Shown here: in pieces, positions 1-8,261 of the stretch
How positions within the stretch are numbered: position 1 is the first letter of the stretch
Layout of the letters: each line of letters opens with the position of its first letter
Source: an uncultured Carboxylicivirga sp.
GTDB taxonomy: Bacteria; Bacteroidota; Bacteroidia; Bacteroidales; Marinilabiliaceae
Assembly (NCBI GenBank): GCA_947503525.1
Contig: CANNEA010000003.1
Coordinates: forward strand, 620,001 to 684,000
Direction of reading: 5' to 3'
Length of the DNA: 64,000 bases
Notes under the pieces: model-generated
Databases searched by the model: none
What the model was told of the DNA's origin: nothing
The model's input: only the letters and a program-made list of their open reading frames with translations
Made by a program: the position numbers and the translations under genes

Positions 1-2
1 GC

Positions 3-2558
3 CCTCAGATAAGTGTTGCCAAAGTAGATACGACGCAAAGTTGTAGCATAGAACAACAACTGGCAAAACTTTTTGTGGCACCGATTAAGTCTCTGAATAA
101 TAACTATAAATATTCACCCGGATTTGTTTTACATGAGAATCAAAAAGGATTGTCGAAAATTGACACCAGCTCATCTCAGCTTCAAATAATCGATTTAAGT
201 AATGGCTCAGATGATGAATTACTCTTACCTTTTCCTAATTCAAAAGTATTGGAGAGCTTTCATGATAAAGAATCTTTAGATTTAATATTGCGTTCGGCTT
301 TATTGTTCGAAAGTTTATTTGGTGCAAGTGGAATTTCTTATAAAATTGGTAATGTAACCTTCTTGAGTTTAATATCTAATTCTCATTTAACTGTCAACCA
401 ATATCAAGTCATTGAATTTCCTAAGGATTTGAAACGAAGTATTCCGTTTAGGGACTTTGAAAATAATACGGTTAGTGCTGTTACTCATGAGCAGACAGCT
501 AGCTTTATGAGTCAAAAATGGAAATTCCTGAATTGGAAAGGCAGTACTGATCTGAGTTTATCATTTGAGGAATTGCTCGAAAAAGGTTTATTGTTTTATT
601 CGGAGAATTTTGAAGATGATCATCAAAAGTTGGTTCGGGCTTATAGTGAAAAGTTAATGCAACAAGAATTATTGATAGATGCTCTAAGGCAATATCAGTT
701 TGAGAATATAAAAAGAAACAGGAAAATATCTGAAGAAGAAATCTCCAAAGGAAAACGTGAACAAATCAAAAATAGATTTGAAATTCTTAAGGGGTCAATT
801 GCTTTATATGAAAAGAAGGCGCTTGTACCCTTGCATCGTATTGATACCTTGAGTGGTATATTTAGAGATTACAGAAAAATACAGGATAATAACCTTTATG
901 AATTAGCTGAGTTTTATCATCCAGATATTAAATATGAATCACATCCTTTGGATGATACAGATATTGTAATCAGTGTGTGTGATTCGCCTGACAGTTTGAT
1001 TTCTTTATCAGAAGACATTCGAATATTCAATCATAGAAAGACAATTTCACATATATTATTAGTACAAGGAGTTGATGAGTCTTTTTTTAACTCCTCTCTT
1101 CTAAATGCTTTTGATGCCATTCTTATTGCTGAAGATTCCTCTGAATTGAGTAGCGAGTTACTGGTACAAGCTTTATATGGTGGAATTAATGTAAATGGTA
1201 GTAATAACAATGCTAAAACTTTGTATTCTCGGGGATTTAAAAGAGCTACTACCAGTAAATCAAGATTAGCTTTTGCATTGCCTGAGGTTTTAGAGTTTAA
1301 TAGAGATACTCTTGATCTTATTGATGACATAGTAAACAAAGCAATTAAAGAAAAAGCTACTCCGGGAGCACAGCTCTTAATAGCCCGAAAGGGAAATGTA
1401 ATTTTCAAAAAGTCATATGGTTACCATACCTATTCAAAAAAAGTAAAAGTTAAAAATGATGATATATATGATATTGCATCGGTAAGCAAGTTATGCGCCA
1501 CGTTTCCAATTATTCTGGATTTGTACGAACAGGATTTGATAAAATTGGATGCTAAACTTGGCGATTATTTGGCTGATATTGATACCACAGATAAAAAAGA
1601 TATTACCATTAGGGAATTGCTTTTGCACCAGTCGGGATTAATTAGTTTTTTGCCATTTCATACTTATGCTATAGATAAAGATGCATTAAATGGTAAATCG
1701 CTTTACAATAGAAGGTATACTTCAAGCTATAATATTAAACTTGACGATTGGCTTTATCAAAGTAAGTACGGTCGATATCGCAAAGATGTGTTTCAAAAAC
1801 AGCAAGATTCAACTTTTAATATTAGAGTTAGCCGAAAACTATTTATGAATAAGCACTTTGTTGACTCAATGAAGAGCTATGCTTATGCATCCAAACTTCG
1901 GTTAAAGAAGGATTACTTGTATAGCGATGTTGGATATCATTTGCTTCATCTCGTGATGCATTCAAAATTAAATTCCGGTCTGGATGAATATTTCTACACA
2001 AACTTTTCCAAACCGCTTGGAGCGAATAGAGTGAAGTATAGGCCCTTGAATTATTTTTCAGCAGAGGAAATTGTTCCTACAGAAAATGATTTGGCATTCA
2101 GAAAAGAGTTGCTTCGAGGGTATGTGCACGATCAGGGCGCTGCCATGTTGGGCGGGGTGGCTGCAAATGCAGGCTTATTTGCCAATGCTTCGGATTTGGC
2201 TAAAATATCTCAGATGTTTTTAAATGAAGGGCAATATGGTGGCGTACGGTATTTTAAGGATTCTACAATTAAATATTTCACATCTAAAACGGATTCAATA
2301 AACAGAAGAGGGCTGGGGGTCGATAAACCTGAATTAAATCCTAAGCTATCGAGCCCTGTTTCACCTTTGGCTTCACCGTCATCCTATGGTCATTCTGGAT
2401 TTACCGGAACAATAGTTTGGATTGATCCGGAATATGATCTGATTTACATCTTTCTTTCCAATCGAATTCATCCCAGAGCTTATAATAAAAAGCTAATCAA
2501 GTCTAATGTGAGAACGGATATTCAAGATTTAATTTATCGATCAATCTTGAATCACTAG
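3..2558 (+). CDS. GH3-like domain fused to class C beta-lactamase-family serine hydrolase (5' end outside window)
   Basis: The reading frame is open to the first bases, so the start lies upstream; a GTG at 75 is only an internal candidate. The N-terminal half resembles a poorly conserved glycoside hydrolase family 3 module (barrel, then a Rossmann-like C-domain). I see no clear KHFPGHG-type acid/base motif, while a TDL near residue 159 (counted from the GTG) could be the nucleophile region. The C-terminal half is a beta-lactamase/transpeptidase-like serine hydrolase with SVSK (469-472), YSD (616-618) and HSGFTGT (from 773) in the right order. GH3/beta-lactamase fusions are common in Bacteroidota and are thought to act on peptidoglycan or its fragments in the envelope. 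The role here is inferred from the family. It could be an esterase rather than a peptidase. The fusion is clear; the activity of the GH3 part is doubtful. Confidence 0.75.
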   Translation, partial: PQISVAKVDTTQSCSIEQQLAKLFVAPIKSLNNNYKYSPGFVLHENQKGLSKIDTSSSQLQIIDLSNGSDDELLLPFPNSKVLESFHDKESLDLILRSALLFESLFGASGISYKIGNVTFLSLISNSHLTVNQYQVIEFPKDLKRSIPFRDFENNTVSAVTHEQTASFMSQKWKFLNWKGSTDLSLSFEELLEKGLLFYSENFEDDHQKLVRAYSEKLMQQELLIDALRQYQFENIKRNRKISEEEISKGKREQIKNRFEILKGSIALYEKKALVPLHRIDTLSGIFRDYRKIQDNNLYELAEFYHPDIKYESHPLDDTDIVISVCDSPDSLISLSEDIRIFNHRKTISHILLVQGVDESFFNSSLLNAFDAILIAEDSSELSSELLVQALYGGINVNGSNNNAKTLYSRGFKRATTSKSRLAFALPEVLEFNRDTLDLIDDIVNKAIKEKATPGAQLLIARKGNVIFKKSYGYHTYSKKVKVKNDDIYDIASVSKLCATFPIILDLYEQDLIKLDAKLGDYLADIDTTDKKDITIRELLLHQSGLISFLPFHTYAIDKDALNGKSLYNRRYTSSYNIKLDDWLYQSKYGRYRKDVFQKQQDSTFNIRVSRKLFMNKHFVDSMKSYAYASKLRLKKDYLYSDVGYHLLHLVMHSKLNSGLDEYFYTNFSKPLGANRVKYRPLNYFSAEEIVPTENDLAFRKELLRGYVHDQGAAMLGGVAANAGLFANASDLAKISQMFLNEGQYGGVRYFKDSTIKYFTSKTDSINRRGLGVDKPELNPKLSSPVSPLASPSSYGHSGFTGTIVWIDPEYDLIYIFLSNRIHPRAYNKKLIKSNVRTDIQDLIYRSILNH

Positions 2559-2754
2559 CCAGTATTATGGTTTTTTAAATAATGTATCCATAACTTTATT
2601 CAATTACGTAAGTTGGTTTTATAGGCAATATTCAAGGTCTTCCTATATTATTTATGTTGCACATAAAAGCATTTGAAAGCTTACGAATGCTTACATTGTT
2701 AAAAATAATACTTATTTAATCTTTGTATTTGTTATTTTTAATCAATATAAATTG

Positions 2755-2762
2755 TAAATTTG
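2755..2762 (+). promoter_or_regulatory. Bacteroidota -7 promoter element (TAAATTTG)
   Basis: Exact match to TAnnTTTG, about 40 bases before the ATG at 2802. It overlaps the in-frame TTG at 2760, which argues that this TTG is promoter sequence and not a start codon. Confidence 0.5.
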
Positions 2763-2801
2763 CCAGCGGTTAAAAATACAATCACATTAACAAGAGTTGT
2801 T

Positions 2802-4784
2802 ATGATAGGAAAATTCAATCAGAAGATTTCACCTACAGGTCGATTTAAGAACGAAGGTTATCACGATGATCCTTATTTAAGAGCGTTGATAACGAAACAT
2901 GAGAAAATTTCGACTAAAATTTATGATTCCTCAACTGAAGGGTCCAAGGCCTTAGCTTCTGAAATTGCTTCAATTATTAAAATAAAAGAATTAGAAGGTA
3001 ACAAGTGTGTATTGGGTTTAGCAGTAGGTTCTGCTCCAAGTGAAGTGTATGATGAGTTAATTCGAATGCACAAAAAGGATGGGCTTAGCTTTAAAAATGT
3101 TATTGTGTTTAATGTAATGGAATACTATCCGATAGCTCCGGAAGCATTACAAAGTTTCAGCCGTAATATCAAGGAGAAATTCTTTGACCATGTAGATCTT
3201 CCCAAGGATAATATAAATGATTTAGATAGTTTATTGCCACAGGAAAAGATTTATGAGTTTTGTCGTGCCTACGAAGAAAAGATTGAGAGATTGGGTGGGA
3301 TAGATATGCAAATCTTAGGCATAGGTCGTACAGGGCATATTGGATTAAATGAGCCTGGATCGTCCATGAATTCCTTAACACGAATTGTTTCACTGGATGA
3401 TATATCAAGAACAGAAGCGGCTTCTGATTTCTTTGGTAAAGACAAAGTACCAAGGAAAGCCATCACTATGGGTGTTAAAACCATTTTAAATGCCAAAAGA
3501 GTTCGTCTGCTTGCCTGGGGTGAAGGCAAGGCTAATATCATTAATAAAACCATTGAAGGCGATACTACAGAAGAAGTGCCTGCTTCATTTCTTCAGAATC
3601 ATATTGATTGTAAATTTATTCTGGATGAAGCCGCTTCAAATGAGTTAACCCGTGTAAAAACGCCATGGTTAATTGATAGTGTTGAATGGGATGACCGTTT
3701 GATTAAAAAAGCGGTTGTGTGGTTGTGTCAAAAGGTAAATAAACCCATTCTAAAACTTACCGATCGTGATTATAACGATAATGGCATGGGAGATATTTTG
3801 GCAGATAAAGGTTCAGCTTATCAAATTAACATCCGAATATTTAATGAACTGCAGCATACGATAACGGGATGGCCCGGTGGTAAACCCAATGCTGACGACA
3901 CTTATCGCCCTGAACGTAAGTCACCGGAAAAGAAGCGGATTATTATATTTAGTCCTCACCCTGATGATGATGTGATATCAATGGGGGGTACTATGCTTCG
4001 ATTGGTTGATCAAGGGCACGAAGTACATGTTGCCTATCAGGTTTCGGGTAATCTTGCGGTTTCTGATGATGATGTATTGCGCTATATTGATTTTATAGGG
4101 GACTATGCGGATGGGATAAGTGCGGATACAAAAGAATTGCATGCTGAACATGATCGTATAAGAAAGTTTTTAGCCAATAAAAAACATGACCAGGTTGATT
4201 TGCCTGAAATTAGACGTATAAAAGGATTGATTCGTGTTGGTGAGGCAAAAGCCGGATGCAGATACGCCAATGTGAAAGATGAAAATGCCCATTTCCTTCA
4301 CATGCCATTTTACGAAACCGGGGGTGTTGAGAAAAAGCCAATCGGTAAGGAGGATGTAAAGATTATTGCTGATTTAATTAAAGAGGTCAAACCGCATCAA
4401 ATATATGCGGCAGGTGATTTATCTGATCCCCACGGAACACACCGCGTATGTTTGGATGCCATTTTTAAAGCGGTTGATGATCTTAAAAAAGAAGCCTGGA
4501 TGAAAGATTGTTGGGTATGGCTATATAGAGGTGCCTGGCACGAATGGGAAATTCACAATATTGAGATGGCAGTTCCAATCAGCCCTGATGAATTGATTCG
4601 TAAACGAAATGCCATTTTCAAACATCAATCTCAGAAAGATGGAGCTATGTTTTTAGGTGGTGATAATCGCGAGTTTTGGCAGAGGGCAGAAGATAGAAAC
4701 AGAGGTACAGCTAATTTATATAATGAACTGGGAATGGCGGAATATGAAGCCTTTGAAGCCTTTGTGAGATATGAGTTTTTATAA
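2802..4784 (+). CDS. NagB-like (glucosamine-6-phosphate deaminase family) / PIG-L deacetylase fusion protein
   Basis: About 660 residues. Residues 50-290 are a NagB/SugP-isomerase fold; residues 385-640 are a LmbE/PIG-L N-deacetylase domain with the metal-binding HPDDD at 386-390 and a downstream DPHGTH. Together the domains suggest amino-sugar metabolism (deacetylation and deamination of GlcNAc-type compounds), and such fusions are usually annotated nagB in Bacteroidota. However, the NMDEY motif reads NVMEY (104-108) and the GxGxDGH motif reads GIGRTGH (173-179). The two Asp residues matching E. coli NagB D72 and D141 are therefore Met and Thr, while H179 and E184 remain. True deaminase activity is uncertain. 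I chose ATG 2802 because the upstream TTG at 2760 lies in the -7 promoter. A terminator follows at 4810. Confidence 0.8.
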   Translation: MIGKFNQKISPTGRFKNEGYHDDPYLRALITKHEKISTKIYDSSTEGSKALASEIASIIKIKELEGNKCVLGLAVGSAPSEVYDELIRMHKKDGLSFKNVIVFNVMEYYPIAPEALQSFSRNIKEKFFDHVDLPKDNINDLDSLLPQEKIYEFCRAYEEKIERLGGIDMQILGIGRTGHIGLNEPGSSMNSLTRIVSLDDISRTEAASDFFGKDKVPRKAITMGVKTILNAKRVRLLAWGEGKANIINKTIEGDTTEEVPASFLQNHIDCKFILDEAASNELTRVKTPWLIDSVEWDDRLIKKAVVWLCQKVNKPILKLTDRDYNDNGMGDILADKGSAYQINIRIFNELQHTITGWPGGKPNADDTYRPERKSPEKKRIIIFSPHPDDDVISMGGTMLRLVDQGHEVHVAYQVSGNLAVSDDDVLRYIDFIGDYADGISADTKELHAEHDRIRKFLANKKHDQVDLPEIRRIKGLIRVGEAKAGCRYANVKDENAHFLHMPFYETGGVEKKPIGKEDVKIIADLIKEVKPHQIYAAGDLSDPHGTHRVCLDAIFKAVDDLKKEAWMKDCWVWLYRGAWHEWEIHNIEMAVPISPDELIRKRNAIFKHQSQKDGAMFLGGDNREFWQRAEDRNRGTANLYNELGMAEYEAFEAFVRYEFL

Positions 4785-4809
4785 ATTTGATTTTTAGTTA
4801 TAGCAGACG

Positions 4810-4840
4810 GGCCTTGGAGAAATTCAAGGCCTGTTTTTTT
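4810..4840 (+). terminator. Rho-independent terminator after the NagB-like/PIG-L gene
   Basis: GGCCTTG (4810-4816) and CAAGGCC (4825-4831) form a perfect 7-bp stem with an 8-base loop, followed by a run of seven T. Confidence 0.85.
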
Positions 4841-4855
4841 ATCGAACTATTTCAA

Positions 4856-4863
4856 TATCTTTG
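4856..4863 (+). promoter_or_regulatory. Bacteroidota -7 promoter element (TATCTTTG) for the FKBP gene
   Basis: Exact TAnnTTTG match right after the upstream terminator and about 28 bases before ATG 4892. The FKBP gene therefore probably has its own promoter. Confidence 0.6.
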
Positions 4864-4891
4864 GCTGAATTTAAAAATGAAACAATATAAT

Positions 4892-5539
4892 ATGAAACTG
4901 ATTTCAAAAGTACTACTTGGTACTGCTATTACAGTAGGTCTTTTTTCTTGTCAACCAAGTGGAGATAAAGGGGCTGCTAAATTAGTAACGCAACAGGATA
5001 GCATTAGCTATAGTTATGGTGTAATGATGGCTCGTCAATTGAGTCAAATTGAAGATATTGATGCTGATAAAGCTGCTGCAGGTTTAAGAGAAGCTTTGAA
5101 CGATACGGCTCAATTAACTATGGAACAAGCCAATGATTTATTGACCATTGAAAAAAGAAAGCCAGGAGAAGATTTTCTTGCTGAAAATGCAAAGAAAGAA
5201 GGAGTAATGACAACGGCTAGTGGTCTTCAGTATAAGATTACTCAGGAAGGTACAGGAAATTCACCTGTTGCTACAAACACTGTAAGAGTGCATTATACAG
5301 GTACTTTGATTGATGGAACTAAATTTGATAGTTCATTGGATCGTGGCGAGCCAATTGAGTTTCCATTAAATGGTGTTATCCCGGGATGGACGGAAGGCCT
5401 ACAGTTAATGAAAGAAGGTGGTAAAGCTACTTTATATATTCCTTATAGCTTAGGATATGGTGAGCGTGGAGCTGGTGGTGTAATTCCTCCGTTCGCAGCT
5501 TTAATCTTCGATGTTGAGTTAATCGCAATTGTAAAGTAA
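4892..5539 (+). CDS. FKBP-type peptidyl-prolyl cis-trans isomerase, lipoprotein
   Basis: About 215 residues. Starting at ATG 4892, the protein opens with a 20-residue lipoprotein signal ending in LFSC. An in-frame ATG at 4877 is possible, but the frame upstream of it runs back through the promoter and terminator. A helical FKBP_N-like dimerisation segment is followed by a canonical FKBP fold with VRVHYTGTLIDGTKFDSS, PIEFPLNGVIPGWTEGLQLM and IPYSLGYGERGAGGVIPP. It should catalyse proline isomerisation on proteins in the periplasm, anchored to a membrane. The gene stands alone between two terminators. Confidence 0.9.
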   Translation: MKLISKVLLGTAITVGLFSCQPSGDKGAAKLVTQQDSISYSYGVMMARQLSQIEDIDADKAAAGLREALNDTAQLTMEQANDLLTIEKRKPGEDFLAENAKKEGVMTTASGLQYKITQEGTGNSPVATNTVRVHYTGTLIDGTKFDSSLDRGEPIEFPLNGVIPGWTEGLQLMKEGGKATLYIPYSLGYGERGAGGVIPPFAALIFDVELIAIVK

Positions 5540-5562
5540 AACTTACATCTCAAAATACATGA

Positions 5563-5595
5563 GCGTCTATCATTAATTTGGTAGACGCTTTTTTT
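5563..5595 (+). terminator. Rho-independent terminator after the FKBP gene
   Basis: GCGTCTA (5563-5569) pairs with TAGACGC (5582-5588), followed by a run of seven T. Confidence 0.85.
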
Positions 5596-5937
5596 CTCTT
5601 TAATCTGCAAGAATAGAAAAAGAGCTTAAGGAAAAATAAACTGTTGCCACAAAACTTCTTGTCGGCTTTTGTGCTTAAGTTATTATTTTCGTCAATTCTC
5701 CTTTGAAGATAGGCAATATAGATTTTTCTGGAACTGTTTTCCGAAAGGGAATTGGTCTTTCCAGTTTTCTTGCATCAAATAGTAACTTGGGTTTATGGAA
5801 AATCATTTTTCTGGAGCTAATTCCCAAAGGGATATTGAGGATTTGGATTTTCCTGATACTAATCCTTATTGGAAGTTTAGTGATAAACATTTTCCTGAGC
5901 TCGTAATTCTTATTTAAAGAATAAGACGTGTTTTTTT
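5596..5937 (+). other. Intergenic stretch with a possible tiny ORF and an imperfect direct repeat
   Basis: No convincing gene. A 40-codon frame runs from ATG 5795 to TAA 5915-5917, and its stop sits inside the stem of a plus-strand terminator-like hairpin (5908-5926, then nine T). Two similar 35-base segments, starting near 5717 (ATTTTTCTGGAACT) and near 5804 (ATTTTTCTGGAGCT), both end in AAAGGGA then ATTG. This could be a small transcript or the remains of one. The opposite strand is open for about 90 codons but looks like a mirror of this AT-rich sequence. Confidence 0.3.
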
Positions 5938-5939
5938 TT
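5908..5939 (+). terminator. AT-rich terminator-like hairpin
   Basis: TCTTATT (5908-5914) and AATAAGA (5920-5926) form a 7-bp stem, followed closely by nine T (5931-5939). It points along the plus strand although the next gene on the left ends at 5539, so it would terminate an unannotated small transcript. Confidence 0.5.
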
Positions 5940-6408
5940 ACAAAATGCACTGCCAAAACTGATATTTGGGTTCAAGTTCATCAAATTCTTCAGATAGATA
6001 GAGTGACTTAGCTACAGTATTATCTTCCCTTACTTCAAGAGTAATCTTACAACAGTTTCCTTTCCGTGCAATTGCTTTTATGCTTTTCATTAAGTATCTG
6101 CCAGCCCCAAATCCACGTGCTTCAGGTAAAACTATAAAATCATGAATATTTAATAATCGTCCTCCTCTGAAAGTAGAATAGGCATAAAAACAATTGGCCA
6201 AGCCAATGAATTCTCCCTCATGCCTGACTAAAACGCCAAGGTAGTTATCCTGATGTTCTAGATCATCTAATACCTTGTGATATAGTTCTTGTTCAAATGG
6301 TGTACTGCTTCCCATTGGATCGAGCATATAAGCATTCATTAACTTGTAAAACGCCTTTTGGTGCTCTTCCATAGTAAGGTTAACTATTTCGTAGGATAAC
6401 TCTTTCAT
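5938..6408 (-). CDS. GNAT-family N-acetyltransferase
   Basis: About 156 residues from ATG 6408; an in-frame TTG at 6438 is less likely. The acetyl-CoA-binding loop is seen as LPEARGFGAGRYLM, preceded by the beta-strand NIHDFIVL and followed by ITLEVREDN...AKSLYL. This is the standard GNAT order A-B. The substrate cannot be read from the sequence. It lies about 30 bases downstream of nifA on the same strand and is probably co-transcribed with it; a link to nitrogen fixation is not otherwise supported. Confidence 0.8.
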   Translation of the reverse strand: MKELSYEIVNLTMEEHQKAFYKLMNAYMLDPMGSSTPFEQELYHKVLDDLEHQDNYLGVLVRHEGEFIGLANCFYAYSTFRGGRLLNIHDFIVLPEARGFGAGRYLMKSIKAIARKGNCCKITLEVREDNTVAKSLYLSEEFDELEPKYQFWQCIL

Positions 6409-6438
6409 TAGATCAATATTTGCGTATAATATCGGCAA

Positions 6439-7995
6439 TTATACCTTAAATCGCCAGGCATCAATACCATATTTCTTAACCCGGGTACCCAACATGCGTT
6501 CGGTCACCATTAGTATTTCTGCAGCCTTTGTAATGTTACCTTTAGTTGATGTCAAAGCATCCCTTATGAGTTGTTTTTCCACTTGTTCCACTATTGACAT
6601 CATACCGCCTTCCATCTGACTATTGGTCGACTCTGCAGTTTGTAGGGTAGGTGGCAGATCATAACTGTGTATCACATCATCTTTACTCATTATACATGCA
6701 CGCTCTATTACATTTTCCAATTCACGAATATTGCCCGGCCAACGATGCACCATTAACATATTGATGGCTGAAGTGGTAATCCGTTTGATAGTACGGTCGT
6801 TTTTCCTGTTGAATTTACTAATAAAATGATCCACTAAAATTGGAATATCATCTCTGCGTTCACGTAGTGGGGGAATAAATATGGGAAACACATTTATACG
6901 GTAATACAGATCTTCTCGATATTCACCTTTTTCAATTTGCTCTTCCAAATTTCGATTGGTGGCTGCCACTATCCTTACATCTGTTTTAATCGTTTCTGTT
7001 CCTCCAATTCGTTCAAATTCACGCTCCTGAATAACTCTCAAAAGTTTAACCTGGGTGGGTAAGGGTAAATCTCCTATTTCATCCAAAAAAATGGTACCTC
7101 CATGAGCTAATTCAAAACGCCCTTTGCGTTGCTGGTCAGCACCGGTAAAAGCACCTTTCTCATGTCCAAATAATTCACTTTCAATAAGTGTTTCGGGCAG
7201 AGCAGAGCAGTTGACTTTAATTAAGCTTTTTTTGCTGCGGTTACTATTCGTATGAATGGCCTCGGCAAATAGTTCTTTCCCAATTCCACTTTCACCTCGC
7301 AATAATACCGTACTATTGGTTTGAGCAACACGATTGATTAAGGAAAAGAGTTCGTTAATCTTACCGGAATTACCAATTATATTTTGTGGTTTATTTTCCT
7401 CTATGGCATTTTGGAGTTTTCGATTCTCCTCTCTTAGGTTTTCCAACTCCTCCATTTTTTCTTGCTTGTATCGAGCTGCTTTCGCAATCATCGACCCCAC
7501 AATACTAAGAAGCTGAATATGCTCATCACTTTCAATAACTGAATTATATTTGCGAATAACACTTAATGCCCCGGTAACCGCATTGTCAAGCATTAATGGA
7601 ACACATATATAGGTTAATTCTTCACCATCTTTAGTTAATTCGGCTCTGGTTTTATTGATGAACAATTTTGATTTAGAAATTTCAGATATCACAACCGGTC
7701 GGGCTAGCTCAACAACCTTACCAATTATACCTTCACCCAATGCGTATTTGCCTCTTGCTCTTTGTGAGTCGCTAAGGCCGTAAGCTGCTTTTATAATAAT
7801 TTGATTACTTTGTCGATTAAATATGGTTACAAAACTGCGTTCTGCATTGAGGTGTTTAACCAATAGTGACATTATTGGGCTTAAATCCGACTTTAGTTCT
7901 TTACTGTCCAACAGGCGTTGGCTAATGTCAAACAGTAGTGACAACTCCTGATATCCATAGCATTCATTTCCTATTTTTCTACATTTTAATTCCAT
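6439..7995 (-). CDS. nifA: NifA-type sigma-54-dependent transcriptional activator
   Basis: 518 residues with the three-part NifA layout. An N-terminal GAF domain (about 20-170) is followed by an AAA+ sigma-54 interaction domain (about 205-430) with Walker A GESGIGKE, the sigma-54 contact loop GAFTGA, Walker B GTIFLDEIGDLP and an arginine finger region RPPLRERRDD-like (here IPPLRERRDD). A Fis-type helix-turn-helix closes the protein (NITKAAEILMVTERMLGTRVKKYG). The interdomain linker has no CxxxxC, the motif of oxygen-sensitive rhizobial NifA. It should activate the sigma-54 promoter at 9674 and so the nif cluster transcribed in the opposite direction. Other GAF-AAA-Fis activators look similar; the call rests on domain order, the C-terminus and location. 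Confidence 0.8.
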   Translation of the reverse strand: MELKCRKIGNECYGYQELSLLFDISQRLLDSKELKSDLSPIMSLLVKHLNAERSFVTIFNRQSNQIIIKAAYGLSDSQRARGKYALGEGIIGKVVELARPVVISEISKSKLFINKTRAELTKDGEELTYICVPLMLDNAVTGALSVIRKYNSVIESDEHIQLLSIVGSMIAKAARYKQEKMEELENLREENRKLQNAIEENKPQNIIGNSGKINELFSLINRVAQTNSTVLLRGESGIGKELFAEAIHTNSNRSKKSLIKVNCSALPETLIESELFGHEKGAFTGADQQRKGRFELAHGGTIFLDEIGDLPLPTQVKLLRVIQEREFERIGGTETIKTDVRIVAATNRNLEEQIEKGEYREDLYYRINVFPIFIPPLRERRDDIPILVDHFISKFNRKNDRTIKRITTSAINMLMVHRWPGNIRELENVIERACIMSKDDVIHSYDLPPTLQTAESTNSQMEGGMMSIVEQVEKQLIRDALTSTKGNITKAAEILMVTERMLGTRVKKYGIDAWRFKV

Positions 7996-8028
7996 AGGCT
8001 GAGGTTAAGAAAATTGAACTTGGATGAT

Positions 8029-8036
8029 CAAAAATA
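8029..8036 (-). promoter_or_regulatory. -7 promoter element for nifA (TATTTTTG on the minus strand)
   Basis: The plus strand reads CAAAAATA, an exact TAnnTTTG on the minus strand, about 34 bases upstream of the nifA ATG. It suggests housekeeping-sigma transcription of nifA. A near-palindrome around CTTAAG (8054-8072, CCCC...GGGG ends) lies just upstream and could be an operator. Confidence 0.45.
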
Positions 8037-8179
8037 GATAATATTTAGAATTGCCCCACTCTTAAGGAGGGGTAGATGCGTAATTTATACTAAATATGAA
8101 TTACGGACATGGAGTTTATGGAGGGTGTCATATTGAATCCTAAGTGAACGAGGATTGAATTGCTTTTCTATTAATGTGC

Positions 8180-8187
8180 TATTTTTG
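8180..8187 (+). promoter_or_regulatory. -7 promoter element for hemH (TATTTTTG)
   Basis: Exact TAnnTTTG match 75 bases before the hemH ATG at 8262. A small inverted repeat (AATCCT 8136-8141, AGGATT 8151-8156) sits upstream. Confidence 0.45.
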
Positions 8188-8261
8188 TAGATCTAATAAA
8201 TTTAATTCTTAAACATTCCATACGCATAGATGTTATTATACTGACTTTGAAAAACCATATA

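Noticed and set aside
1031-1408. A 125-codon minus-strand gene inside the GH3/serine hydrolase gene
   Set aside because: It lies fully antisense to a well-supported coding region and shows no family features.
2760-2801. TTG start 42 bases upstream for the NagB-like gene
   Set aside because: The TTG is part of a consensus -7 promoter element, so it would not be in the transcript.
5675-5956. A 93-codon minus-strand gene before the GNAT gene
   Set aside because: It overlaps the GNAT end and a plus-strand terminator, and its sequence is an AT-rich mirror with no recognisable domain.
6409-6438. TTG start at 6438 for the GNAT gene
   Set aside because: It abuts the nifA stop, and the domain begins after ATG 6408; the extra ten residues add nothing family-like.
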